From: Roseateles saccharophilus
GTDB lineage: Bacteria; Pseudomonadota; Gammaproteobacteria; Burkholderiales; Burkholderiaceae_C
Direction of reading: 5' to 3'
DNA: 64,000 bases
Assembly (NCBI RefSeq): GCF_004342485.1
Contig: NZ_SMBU01000012.1
Coordinates: 62,001-126,000 of the forward strand
Below, in pieces: positions 1 to 9,398 of the stretch. A program made the translations under genes and the position numbers. The stretch's first letter is position 1, and every line of letters begins with the position of its first letter. The notes beneath the pieces were generated by a model, which searched no databases, was not told the DNA's origin, and was given only the letters and a program-made list of their open reading frames with translations.

Positions 1-983
1 CCGCGGTCGCGCAGCACGAGGCCGGGCTCGGCGCCCAGGGCCTCGAACACGGCGGCGTTCAGCGCCATGCCGCTGAGCCGGCCCTGGGGTGTCATGACCT
101 CGTCCGCAAAAAAGGCGCTGCTGCCGACAAACACGCTGCGGCCGGCCAGTTGCCTGGCCAGCCCGGTATCGTCGACCTCGCCCAGGGCCGCCCGCATCAG
201 GCGCTGCCAGGAAATGCGCGCCAGCTCGCCACCGTTCAGCGGCAGGCGCAGGCGCAGCCGGCCCTGTTCGTCCACCGGCCAGCGGCGCGCACCGGCGACC
301 AGCTCGCCGGCCTCGACGCGCCAGCCGGTGGCGCCGTCGGCCCGCAGCCGCGCGGCCAGGGCCAGGCTGGGCAGGCCGCGGCCCCGCACCTGGTGCAGCA
401 GGGGCAGCTGGCGCAGCAGGCCGTCGTCGTCCAGCGCGACCGAGATGAGGCCCAGGCTGCCGGGCAGGGTCAGGGCGTCCAGCAGCGGGTCGGACGGCGC
501 CGTCAGCCCGGCCCAGGAAAGGCCGGCCGGCGCGGCGCCCACGCGCCGCAGCGCCGCCGCTTCGGGCGGCGTGGCCCCGGCCAGCTCGACGCCGGCGCGC
601 TGCTGCGGCGCGAGGCCAGCCGCGGCCAGCACCGTCGGCAGGTTGCCGGCAAGGGCCTCGGCGAAGCGGGCGTCGCCCTCGCGCGGGCCGGCGAAGACGA
701 TGTCGATGACGACGAGGCGGGCTCCGGCCTGGCGCAGATAGTCCAGCATCAGCGCATAGACCTCGCGCGAGTACGGCCACTCGCCCAGCGGCTCGCGCAG
801 CGCTCGCAGCGAGGCGTCGTCGATGTCGACGATGACGCTGCCGGGCTCGGCGGCCGGCGCGGGCGCCGCGGCGCGCACGAGGGCGTCGCCCAAGACCCGG
901 TCGACCCGCGGCTGCACGCCCAGCAGGCTCAGCAGAGCCCAGAGCACGAGCGCTCCGGGCAGGGCGAGCCCGGGCCAGCGCAT
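1..983 (-). CDS. CHASE2-domain sensor protein, 3' end cut off by window edge
   Basis: The first 327 residues are visible; the gene runs off the left edge. A hydrophobic N-terminal segment (residues about 7-22) is followed by a typical CHASE2 extracytoplasmic sensory region with VIVDIDDASL, RLVVIDIVF and GSSAFFADEVMTPQG, so the protein is probably anchored in the inner membrane and senses a periplasmic signal. CHASE2 proteins usually end in an adenylate/guanylate cyclase, kinase or GGDEF output domain; that part lies outside the window, so the output is unknown. The ATG at 983-981 overlaps the stop of the upstream FecR-like gene by one base (TGATG), so the two are almost certainly co-translated and act together. 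Confidence 0.85.
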   Translation of the reverse strand, partial: MRWPGLALPGALVLWALLSLLGVQPRVDRVLGDALVRAAAPAPAAEPGSVIVDIDDASLRALREPLGEWPYSREVYALMLDYLRQAGARLVVIDIVFAGPREGDARFAEALAGNLPTVLAAAGLAPQQRAGVELAGATPPEAAALRRVGAAPAGLSWAGLTAPSDPLLDALTLPGSLGLISVALDDDGLLRQLPLLHQVRGRGLPSLALAARLRADGATGWRVEAGELVAGARRWPVDEQGRLRLRLPLNGGELARISWQRLMRAALGEVDDTGLARQLAGRSVFVGSSAFFADEVMTPQGRLSGMALNAAVFEALGAEPGLVLRDR

Positions 984-2605
984 CAGAGCAGCGGCACCAG
1001 CACGAGCGGCAGCAGCCAGAGCCAGCGCGGGTAGGGCTGCTCGATCATCTGCGTCTGCCCCCAGGGGCTGGCCGCACCCGCGGCGTTGAAGGCCCGCGCA
1101 CGCAGGAAGTACTTGCCGGGCGAAGGCTTGGGCATCACGAGCTCGGGCTTGTCGGTCGAGAAGCGCTGCACGTCGGCGCCGTCGAAGGCCTCGGTCTTCG
1201 CCCACTCCAGCTCGTAGCGCGCGACGCCCTCGTCCGCGCGCCAGCGCAGCCGGAGCTGGTCGCCGTCCACCCGCGGCTCGGCCGGCGGCGGCGCGGGCGG
1301 CGGCGGCTTGATCTCGAAGCGCTGCGGGTCGCCGAAGGGGCCGGCATGGCCGTTCGCCTCGACGGCGGCGATGCGCCAGTGGTAGAGGCCATCCGGCAAT
1401 TTCGCGTCGTAGCCCGCCGCGTCGATGGGCGGCTGCAGGGCCAGGTCCTTGAAGCCGGCATCGCGCGCGATCTGGAGGCGCACGCCGGGCGCTGCCGTGT
1501 TGCGGCTCCAGGCCAGGTTGATGCCGCCGCTGTAGCTGACGGCGCCGTCGGCCGGCGCCTGGATGAAGGGCGGCTCGGGGCGGGCCTGCAGATGGATCTC
1601 GGCATCCGCCGCGGCGCCTTCCTGGCCACGGACGTCGATGCCGCGCAGGCGCAGCGTGTAGTCGCCATCGGGCAGCTCGCGTGCCTCGGGCCAGGCGGCC
1701 ACGGGCTCGGTCACGCGCGCGTCCAGCAGCAGGCGTTCGAAGTCGCCCTTGGCGTAGAGCTGGGCGCGCCAGGCCACGGCGCCGGCCGGCGACGCTGTCC
1801 AGGCCAGGCGCAGCGGCAGGCGCTCGGCGGTGCGCGGCAGCGTGGTCAGGTCGGGCGCCGGCAGCAGCGGCGCGACGCTGCGCGCCGAGCCTTCGGCCAG
1901 CAGGCCCTGGCCGCTGGCGACATTGGGGCCGAGGCCGTCGGCATGCACCGCGCCACTCAGCACCTGCATGCGACTCTGCGCGCCGGCCGTCTGCACGCGG
2001 AACTCGGTGCCGCGCACGCCGAGGTTGACGTGGGGCGTGCGCAGTTCGTACAGCGGCACGCGCTGGACATTGGGCACGACATGGTTGTCCGCGCCGCCCT
2101 TGCCCAGGTTCAGCGTGACGGCGGGGATGGCGCCGCGGCCGAGCACGAGGAGCTGCTCCAGCGTGACCTCGCTCTCGGGCGGCACCAGCAGGCGCGAGCC
2201 GTCGGCGAAGCGCAGGCTGGCGCTGGCCTGGGCGCCGGTGCGGATGCGGTCGCCGCCTTGCAGCGTCGCGCCGGTGGCGAGGGCCTCGTCGGTGCCGCCG
2301 CGCTGGCGCTTCACGTCACCCTTCACGAAGACGGCCTCGGCCACGCTGGCCTCGCGCCTCAGCCAGGCCACCGGCATGCGCAGCGTCGCGCCGGGCCTGA
2401 GATGCAGCGGGTCGGCCACGTGGTTGAGCTTCTGCAGGTCGCGCCGGGTCCGGGGCGGCGCCAGCCAGGCGTCGGTCAGCGAGATCAGCGTGTCGCCGGC
2501 CGCGATGCGATAGCGCCAGTCCAGGTCCGCGCCATCGGGCTCCGCGTGCAGTGCGCCCGCCCCCAAGCACAGCATCGCCGTCAGCCAGACTCTCAGTCGG
2601 TTCAT
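983..2605 (-). CDS. FecR-domain protein with LysM-like N-terminus
   Basis: A 540-residue exported protein. The start at 2605 (MNRLRVWLTAM) is preferred because GGAGGAGG lies about ten bases upstream and a signal peptide ending ALHA follows directly; an ATG 33 bases further upstream has no ribosome site. After the signal comes a LysM-like stretch (YRIAAGDTLISL to about residue 80), a FecR domain (roughly 85-240, with TPHVNLGVRGTEFRV), two or three fibronectin-like beta repeats (270-500, PDGDYTLRLRG and PDGLYHWRIAA) and a C-terminal membrane segment (WLWLLPLVLVPLL). In Burkholderiales such FecR proteins commonly precede a CHASE2 cyclase or kinase, as here. Function is probably envelope sensing; the ligand is unknown. 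Confidence 0.85.
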   Translation of the reverse strand: MNRLRVWLTAMLCLGAGALHAEPDGADLDWRYRIAAGDTLISLTDAWLAPPRTRRDLQKLNHVADPLHLRPGATLRMPVAWLRREASVAEAVFVKGDVKRQRGGTDEALATGATLQGGDRIRTGAQASASLRFADGSRLLVPPESEVTLEQLLVLGRGAIPAVTLNLGKGGADNHVVPNVQRVPLYELRTPHVNLGVRGTEFRVQTAGAQSRMQVLSGAVHADGLGPNVASGQGLLAEGSARSVAPLLPAPDLTTLPRTAERLPLRLAWTASPAGAVAWRAQLYAKGDFERLLLDARVTEPVAAWPEARELPDGDYTLRLRGIDVRGQEGAAADAEIHLQARPEPPFIQAPADGAVSYSGGINLAWSRNTAAPGVRLQIARDAGFKDLALQPPIDAAGYDAKLPDGLYHWRIAAVEANGHAGPFGDPQRFEIKPPPPAPPPAEPRVDGDQLRLRWRADEGVARYELEWAKTEAFDGADVQRFSTDKPELVMPKPSPGKYFLRARAFNAAGAASPWGQTQMIEQPYPRWLWLLPLVLVPLL

Positions 2606-2682
2606 CGCCACGCCCACCTCCTCCGCAGGGAGGCTCATCCTAGCGACTGCCCGAGAATGCCGAACCGAAAGAGGAGGGCTTG

Positions 2683-2964
2683 ATGTCAGCGATTTCTCGC
2701 TTTGTCGGCTGGCTTCGCCGCCACCCGCTCGCCTGCTTCGGCCTGATGGTGCTGGGCTTCATCGCCTTCGGGCTGCTGACGCTGGACCTGGTGCGCGTCG
2801 TCGGCGCGAACGCGGCCTTTCTGTCCGAGAACGGCTGGCAGGGCCTGATGGACGGCGGCCTGCGTCAGCTGCTGGAGCTGGCGGCCACCACCGTCGCGGC
2901 GATGGCGGCCTGGCTGCTGTTCAAGGTCTGCGAGACGGTGCTGGTGCAGTCGGTCACGCGCTAG
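2683..2964 (+). CDS. small two-helix membrane protein, unknown function
   Basis: 93 residues. The ATG at 2683 is chosen because GAGGAGG (2671-2677) lies five bases upstream. Two hydrophobic segments are visible, about residues 17-40 (FGLMVLGFIAFGLLTLDLV) and 68-82 (AATTVAAMAAWLLF), with a positively charged N-terminus, so it is likely an inner-membrane protein with both ends on the same side. I do not recognise a family. It is transcribed away from the FecR gene and converges on the TetR gene, whose 3' end it overlaps by 11 bases. Confidence 0.65.
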   Translation: MSAISRFVGWLRRHPLACFGLMVLGFIAFGLLTLDLVRVVGANAAFLSENGWQGLMDGGLRQLLELAATTVAAMAAWLLFKVCETVLVQSVTR

Positions 2965-3658
2965 CGGCCATGGCGTCCTGCAACTGGGAACGCAGCCGGC
3001 GCAGCCGCTGCAGTTCCTGGCCGGGCGCTTGCAGGGCCGGCCACAGCAGCGCGACGAGATCGCGGGCGCTGGCCTCCACGTCGATCTGGCGGCCGGTGAT
3101 GACGACCTCCCACAGCATCTGCTCGATCGGCCCGAAAACCAGCGAGCGCAGCAGGCGCAGCGGGATGTCGCGCCGCACCTCGCCGGCCTCCTGGCCACGC
3201 GCCAGCAACTCCATCAACGGCGCGGTATAGCGGCGCTGCAGTTCGACGAGGCCTTCACCCAGGTCGAGGTCCTGGCCCTTGGCCCGGCCCTCCGACAGCA
3301 CCAGCGCGCAGATCCCCGTGCCCTGGACGAGGAAGACCCGCAGGTTCATCAGCACGAGGTATTCCAGCTGCTCGCGCACCGGCGCGGCGCGCGGCAGCCC
3401 GGCTTCCATGGCCGCGATGTTCTCGTCGTACCAGTCCTGAATGACCCGCTGGCAGAGCTCGCGCTTGGCGCGGAAGTAGGTGAAGATAGTCGCTTCGGAG
3501 ATGCCCAGGCGCTGGGCGATCTCGGTGGTCGTCGCGCCCTCGTAGCCGCGCTCGGCGAACACCTCGCGGCCGATGCGCAGGATGTCGCGCACGCGCTGCT
3601 CGGCCTTGGGGCCGGCGGGGGATCGGCGTTGCGGGGCGGCGGTGGCTGCAGGGCTCAT
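2954..3658 (-). CDS. TetR-family regulator, probable repressor of the leucine-catabolism operon
   Basis: 234 residues. The N-terminal helix-turn-helix (about 20-65) has the classical TetR pattern RDILRIGREVFAERGY, TTTEIAQRLGISEATIFTYF; the rest is an alpha-helical ligand domain. ATG 3658 is used; an in-frame TTG at 3676 would add six residues. It is divergent from mccB with 149 bases between. Two copies of a TTGAGTG-type dyad lie in that gap, one beside each gene, which suggests autoregulation plus control of the operon. TetR regulators of leucine degradation (LiuQ) are known in betaproteobacteria; assignment to that group rests on context, and the inducer is likely an acyl-CoA of the pathway. 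Confidence 0.85.
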   Translation of the reverse strand: MSPAATAAPQRRSPAGPKAEQRVRDILRIGREVFAERGYEGATTTEIAQRLGISEATIFTYFRAKRELCQRVIQDWYDENIAAMEAGLPRAAPVREQLEYLVLMNLRVFLVQGTGICALVLSEGRAKGQDLDLGEGLVELQRRYTAPLMELLARGQEAGEVRRDIPLRLLRSLVFGPIEQMLWEVVITGRQIDVEASARDLVALLWPALQAPGQELQRLRRLRSQLQDAMAASA

Positions 3659-3679
3659 CGAGCGTATTCTGCGCAATTA

Positions 3680-3694
3680 TTGAGTCACACTCAA
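3680..3694. promoter_or_regulatory. putative TetR operator 1 (beside the regulator gene)
   Basis: TTGAGTCACACTCAA is a near-perfect palindrome (TTGAGT, three central bases, ACTCAA). It lies 22 bases upstream of the regulator's ATG, where it could block its own promoter. Its reverse complement matches the second site at 3771-3785 at 12 of 15 positions, including the first eight. Confidence 0.6.
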
Positions 3695-3770
3695 GTCGCC
3701 ATTGCATCCGTGTTCACCCTGGATTATCCTGACGCACCTCATGCGGCTCACGAGGCCGCCCATTCATAAA

Positions 3771-3785
3771 TTGAGTGTCGCTTAA
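3771..3785. promoter_or_regulatory. putative TetR operator 2 (beside mccB)
   Basis: TTGAGTGTCGCTTAA, a degenerate copy of the palindrome at 3680-3694, ends 22 bases before the mccB start codon. The equal distance of both sites from their genes (22 bases) supports one regulator acting on both divergent transcripts. Confidence 0.55.
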
Positions 3786-3807
3786 GCGGCCCTCGCCGGG
3801 AGACTCC

Positions 3808-5414
<1,607 letters not shown>

Positions 5415-5415
<1 letters not shown>

Positions 5416-5933
5416 TGATGATTCGCCCCCTCCAACCCGGCGACTCCTTCGAGACGCTCACCGCGCTGCTGCACGCCGCCTACGCCAGCCTGGCCGCTCA
5501 GGGCTGGAACTTCACGGCCGTGGACCAGAGTGTGGACGTCACGCGCGAGCGCCTGGCCGGCGCCCAGGGCTTCGTCGCCGAGCTGGATGGCCGCATCGTC
5601 GGCACCGTGGCCGTGCGCGGCCCCAAGCCCGCCGGCGAGGCCTACATCGCCGACCCGCCACCGCCGCTGTACACGACGCCCGGTACGGCCATCCTGGCCC
5701 AGCTCGCCGTCCACCCGGACTGCCGCGGCCTGGGCCTGGGCGAGCGGCTGATGGACGCCGCCGAGGCCTGGGCGCTCGGTCAGGGATTTGCGCAGCTGGC
5801 GCTGGACACGGCCGAACCCGCCGCCGCACTGCGCCGCCGCTATGAGCGGCGCGGCTATGTCACGGTGGGCGCCGTGCAGTGGCAGGGCAAGACCTATGCG
5901 TCGGTGCTGATGAGCAAGCGGCTCGCTGCCTGA
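5415..5933 (+). CDS. GNAT-family N-acetyltransferase
   Basis: 172 residues starting MMIRPLQPGD; ATG 5415 overlaps the mccB stop (TGATG). The acetyl-CoA-binding motif is clear in the middle: AILAQLAVHPDCRGLGLGERLMDAAEAWA, the Q/RxxGxG/A loop being CRGLGLG. The C-terminal half (LDTAEPAAALRRRYERRGYVTV) is the usual GNAT strand-helix-strand ending. The substrate cannot be read from the sequence. It is part of the leucine-catabolism operon by position, but members of this family are often unrelated to the pathway around them. Confidence 0.85.
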
Positions 5934-5979
5934 GCCGCAACGCATAAAATACACAAGAACATCACCATTCGTACACACC

Positions 5980-6303
5980 ATGCGCACCAACATCGACATT
6001 GACGACGACTTGATGGCCGCCGCAATGGCAGCCGGCCCGTTCAAGACGAAGCGGGAAGCCGTCGAGGCCGGGCTGCGCATGCTGGAAAAGCAGGCGGCGG
6101 TGCGCGAACTCCTGAGGCTCGAAGGCAAGCTCGACTGGGGCTGGGAGGGCGAGGAGCGGCTGAACGGTGAAGCCAACTGGTCGACGACGGCCCCGCCTGC
6201 CGGCGCCGCCAAACCGGCCGCCAAACCGGCCGCCAAACCCACCGCCCGCCGGCCGGCGGCTGCCAAGCCGGCGCGCACACCAGACCGCAGGAGCGCGCGG
6301 TGA
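5980..6303 (+). CDS. VapB-type antitoxin with an unusual Ala/Lys/Pro tail
   Basis: 107 residues. The first 60 are a typical VapB of the ribbon-helix-helix DUF2191 type: MRTNIDIDDDLMAAAM, TKREAVEAGLRMLEKQ and LLRLEGKLDWGWEG. Such proteins bind their own promoter and cap the VapC nuclease. Residues 70-107 are a low-complexity basic tail (AAKPAAKPAAKPTARRPAAAKPAR), partly encoded by three tandem 12-base units (6205-6240), which is longer than the usual VapB tail. It starts 46 bases after the acetyltransferase in an AT-richer gap (CATAAAATACACAAG) that could hold its own promoter. The stop overlaps the vapC start (GTGA). Confidence 0.85.
   Translation: MRTNIDIDDDLMAAAMAAGPFKTKREAVEAGLRMLEKQAAVRELLRLEGKLDWGWEGEERLNGEANWSTTAPPAGAAKPAAKPAAKPTARRPAAAKPARTPDRRSAR
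6205..6240 (+). repeat. three tandem 12-base units inside vapB
   Basis: GCCGCCAAACCG occurs at 6205-6216 and 6217-6228, and as GCCGCCAAACCC at 6229-6240. Each unit encodes Ala-Ala-Lys-Pro. The near-identity at DNA level suggests recent slippage expansion. Confidence 0.9.
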
Positions 6304-6707
6304 TCGTCGCCGACAGCAGCGTCTGGATCGACTACTTCAAGGGCCTGCCCTCGATCGAGCGCGACACCTTGCGCGAGCTGCTGCGCAACAGCCCGTCCCA
6401 GCTCATCGTGCCCGACCTCGTGCTGTTCGAAGTGCTGCGCGGCTTTCATCACGAGCGCGCCCAGCGGCTGGCTCACGCGGCCTTTCAGGCCTTGCAGATG
6501 ACAGGCGCCGTCGACCCCGCCGCGGCGGAACGGGCCGCGCAACGCTATCGCCGCCTGCGCGAAGCCGGCATCACGGTGCGCAGCAGCATCGACGTGCTGC
6601 TGGCCTCCTATTGCATCGACCACGACTTGATCCTGCTGCAACGCGACCGCGACTTCGTTCCCTTCGAGACCCACTTCGGCCTGCGCCTGCTGCGCCCGCT
6701 GCACTGA
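6300..6707 (+). CDS. VapC-type PIN-domain ribonuclease toxin
   Basis: 135 residues, normal for VapC. The four acidic PIN-domain residues are present: Asp5 (VADSSVWIDYF), Glu44 (LVLFEVLRGF), Asp98 (RSSIDVLLASYC) and Asp116/118 (LLQRDRDFVPF). VapC toxins cleave RNA, often initiator tRNA, when not bound by VapB. The start is the GTG at 6300, overlapping the vapB stop by four bases; no ATG is available nearby. It lies just five bases before liuC, so the toxin is embedded in the catabolic operon and nothing suggests that it is broken. Confidence 0.88.
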   Translation: MIVADSSVWIDYFKGLPSIERDTLRELLRNSPSQLIVPDLVLFEVLRGFHHERAQRLAHAAFQALQMTGAVDPAAAERAAQRYRRLREAGITVRSSIDVLLASYCIDHDLILLQRDRDFVPFETHFGLRLLRPLH

Positions 6708-6712
6708 CGACC

Positions 6713-7501
6713 ATGACCGCTCCCGCCCTGAATCTCGCCATCGCCGGCCCCGTCGCCCGCGTCACGCTGAACCGCCCCGAGGTCCGCAACGCCTTCAACG
6801 AGGGCCTGATCGCCGAGCTGACCGCGGCCTTCACCGAACTCGGCGCCCGCGATGACCTGCGCGCCATCGTGCTTGCCGCCGAGGGCAAGGCCTTCTGCGC
6901 CGGTGCCGACCTGAACTGGATGAAGGCCATGGCCGCCTACTCGTGGGACGAGAACCATGCCGACGCGACCCGCCTGGCCGACATGCTGTGGGCGATCTAC
7001 AGCTGCCCGGTGCCGGTCATCGTGCGCGTGCAGGGCGACGTCTACGCCGGCGGCGTGGGCCTGGTGGCCTGCGCGGACATCGTCGTGGCGGTAGACACAG
7101 CGGGCTTCTGCCTCAGCGAGGCCAAGCTGGGCCTGCTGCCGGCCACCATCGGGCCCTATGTCGTCAAGGCCCTGGGCGAGCAGGCCTCGCGGCGCTATTT
7201 CGTGACGGCGGAGCGCTTTTCGGCCGACGAGGCCAAGCGCCTGGGCCTGGTGCATGAGGTCGTCGCGGCGGATGCGCTGGACGCCAAGGTCGACGAGCTC
7301 GCTGCCGCCATCGCCGCCAACGGCCCCGCTGCCGTGCGCGCCTGCAAGAAACTCGTCAAGGACGTGGCCCCCCGCGAGATCACGCTGGCGCTGCGCGACG
7401 ACACCGCGCGGCGCATCGCCGACATCCGCGCCAGCGCCGAGGGGCGCGAGGGCGTGCAGAGCTTCCTGAACAAGTCCAGGCCGTCCTGGCTGCCGGGATG
7501 A
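6713..7501 (+). CDS. liuC: methylglutaconyl-CoA hydratase (enoyl-CoA hydratase family)
   Basis: 262 residues. Crotonase fold with the oxyanion-hole loop KAFCAGADLNWMKAMA and the second loop QGDVYAGGVGLVACADIVVA; EAKLGLLPATIGPYVV follows. The ADLNWM signature is typical of LiuC/AtuE-type hydratases, which hydrate 3-methylglutaconyl-CoA to HMG-CoA, the step between MCC and HMG-CoA lyase, both encoded nearby. It starts five bases after vapC and its stop overlaps the next start (ATGA). A generic enoyl-CoA hydratase cannot be excluded from the sequence alone, but the operon context is strong. Confidence 0.9.
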   Translation: MTAPALNLAIAGPVARVTLNRPEVRNAFNEGLIAELTAAFTELGARDDLRAIVLAAEGKAFCAGADLNWMKAMAAYSWDENHADATRLADMLWAIYSCPVPVIVRVQGDVYAGGVGLVACADIVVAVDTAGFCLSEAKLGLLPATIGPYVVKALGEQASRRYFVTAERFSADEAKRLGLVHEVVAADALDAKVDELAAAIAANGPAAVRACKKLVKDVAPREITLALRDDTARRIADIRASAEGREGVQSFLNKSRPSWLPG

Positions 7502-8109
7502 ATCTCGACACCGCCCACCTGCTCGCCCTCGCCGCCGCCCTCGGCTGGGCCAGCGGCCTGCGCCTGTACCTGACGGTGCTGCTGGTCGGCATTGCCGGGC
7601 ACTGGGGCTGGATCACATTGCCGCCGGGCCTGCAGGTGCTGGCCTCGCCGCTGGTCATGGGCTGCGCGGCGGTGCTCGCACTGATCGAGTTCCTGGCCGA
7701 CAAGATCCCGCTGGTGGACAGCGCCTGGGACGCGCTGCACACGCTGATTCGCATCCCGGCTGGTGCGGCCCTCGTGGCCGGGCTGGTGAGCGGCTGGGCC
7801 GGCGACCATGGCGAGGCCTGGACGGCCATGGCCGCGCTGCTGGGCGGCGGCCTCGCGGCCACGGCCCATGCGGCCAAGGCCAGCACGCGCGCAGCGGCCA
7901 ACACCTCGCCCGAGCCCTTCTCCAACATCGGCCTGTCGCTGATGGGCGACGTGGCCGTGCCGACCATGCTGTGGCTGGCCTGGGCGCATCCCTTCGTCTT
8001 CTTCCCGCTGCTGGCGCTGTCGCTCGCCGTCATGGCCACGCTGATCTGGTTCTGCTTCCGTTTCCTGCGCGCGCTGCTCCGCCGCGTGCGACGCTCAGCT
8101 CCTGCATGA
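7498..8109 (+). CDS. DUF4126 membrane protein
   Basis: 203 residues with about five hydrophobic segments (residues about 5-40, 48-68, 85-103, 108-125, 155-185). The sequence SGLRLYLTVLLVGIAGHWG, LADKIPLVDSAWDALHTLIRIP and AATAHAAKASTRAAANTSPEPFSN is characteristic of DUF4126 inner-membrane proteins of unknown function. It overlaps liuC by four bases and bioA by four bases, so it is translationally coupled to both. A transport or membrane-homeostasis role would be a guess. Confidence 0.82.
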   Translation: MNLDTAHLLALAAALGWASGLRLYLTVLLVGIAGHWGWITLPPGLQVLASPLVMGCAAVLALIEFLADKIPLVDSAWDALHTLIRIPAGAALVAGLVSGWAGDHGEAWTAMAALLGGGLAATAHAAKASTRAAANTSPEPFSNIGLSLMGDVAVPTMLWLAWAHPFVFFPLLALSLAVMATLIWFCFRFLRALLRRVRRSAPA

Positions 8110-9398
8110 CGTCCCGCATGACTTCCCTCCAAGACCGCAGCCGCCAGGCCGTCTGGCATCCCTGCACGCAGATGGCTCGCCTGGACGCCGTGCCGCCCCT
8201 GCCCATTGCGCACGGCGAAGGCCCCTGGCTGTTCGACACCGACGGCAATCGCTATTTCGACGCCAACTCGTCCTGGTGGGTCAACCTGTTCGGCCACAGC
8301 GACAAGCCGCTGCACGACGCCATCAAGGCGCAACTGGACACCCTGCCCCATGTGATGCTGGCCGGCTGCACGCACGAGCCCGCGGTGCGCCTGGCCGAGC
8401 GCCTGTCGGCCCGCACCGGTGGCGCGCTGGGCCATGTGTTCTTCGGCAGCGATGGCGCCAGCGCCGTCGAGATCGCGTTGAAGCAGAGCTTCCATTCGTG
8501 GAAGAACCGCGGCCATGCGGACAAGCGCGAGTTCGTCTGCCTGAAGAACAGCTATCACGGCGAGACGCTGGGCGCGCTCAGCGTGACCGACGTGCAGGTC
8601 TTCCGCGACGCCTACGACCCGCTGCTGCTGCGCAGCCACATCGTGGCCTCGCCGGACGGGCGGTTGGGCAACGAGGCCGAAGCCCTGGCCGCGATGCGCG
8701 CGCTGCTGGCCGAGCGGTACGCCTCCATCGCCTGCGTCATCGTCGAACCCCTGGTGCAGGGCGCGGCCGGCATGGTCATGTATTCGCCGGGCTATCTGAA
8801 GGGCCTGCGCGAGCTGACGCGCGAGTTCGGCGTGCACCTGATCGCCGATGAGATCGCCGTGGGCTGCGGCCGCACCGGCTCTTTCTTCGCGTGGGAGCAG
8901 TCCCAAGCCGACTGGCCGGACTTCCTGCTGCTGAGCAAAGGCATCACCGGCGGCACCATGGCCCTGTCGCTGGTGCTGACGACCGATGACGTGTTCGCCG
9001 CCTTCTGGAGCGAGGACGTCACGCGCGGCTTCCTGCACTCGCACTCCTACACCGGCAACCCGCTGGCCTGCGCGGCGGCGAATGCCGTGCTGGACCGCTT
9101 CGACGCCGGCCAGCTCGACGCCAACCGCGCCCAGGCCGAACGCCTCACCCGTGCGTTCGCGCCCTTGTCCTCACGAGTCAGTCATCTGCGCCAGCGCGGC
9201 ATGATCCTCGCCTTCGATGTGCCTGAAGCGCCACCGCGCTTCGCGGAAGCCTTCCACCTGAAGGCGCGCGAGCACGAACTGCTGATCCGCCCGATCGGAT
9301 CGACGGTCTACCTGATGCCCCCTTATCTGATCGACGACGCGACCGCGGCCTTCCTGGCCGGGGCCGTGACGGCGACCTTGAACGATGTCCTTGCTTGA
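8106..9398 (+). CDS. bioA: adenosylmethionine-8-amino-7-oxononanoate aminotransferase
   Basis: 430 residues, class-III aminotransferase. It converts KAPA to DAPA using S-adenosylmethionine as amino donor, the third pimelate-side step of biotin synthesis. Visible hallmarks are VWHPCTQM and SSWWVNLFGH (BioA-specific substrate residues), GSDGASAVEIALKQ, YHGETLGALSVTD, the PLP-binding DEIAVGCGRTG and the Schiff-base Lys278 in LLSKGITGG, then HSHSYTGNPLACAAA. Two candidate ATGs (8106, 8118) are in frame; 8106 overlaps the DUF4126 stop by four bases. It overlaps bioF by 14 bases. Confidence 0.95.
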   Translation: MTSRMTSLQDRSRQAVWHPCTQMARLDAVPPLPIAHGEGPWLFDTDGNRYFDANSSWWVNLFGHSDKPLHDAIKAQLDTLPHVMLAGCTHEPAVRLAERLSARTGGALGHVFFGSDGASAVEIALKQSFHSWKNRGHADKREFVCLKNSYHGETLGALSVTDVQVFRDAYDPLLLRSHIVASPDGRLGNEAEALAAMRALLAERYASIACVIVEPLVQGAAGMVMYSPGYLKGLRELTREFGVHLIADEIAVGCGRTGSFFAWEQSQADWPDFLLLSKGITGGTMALSLVLTTDDVFAAFWSEDVTRGFLHSHSYTGNPLACAAANAVLDRFDAGQLDANRAQAERLTRAFAPLSSRVSHLRQRGMILAFDVPEAPPRFAEAFHLKAREHELLIRPIGSTVYLMPPYLIDDATAAFLAGAVTATLNDVLA

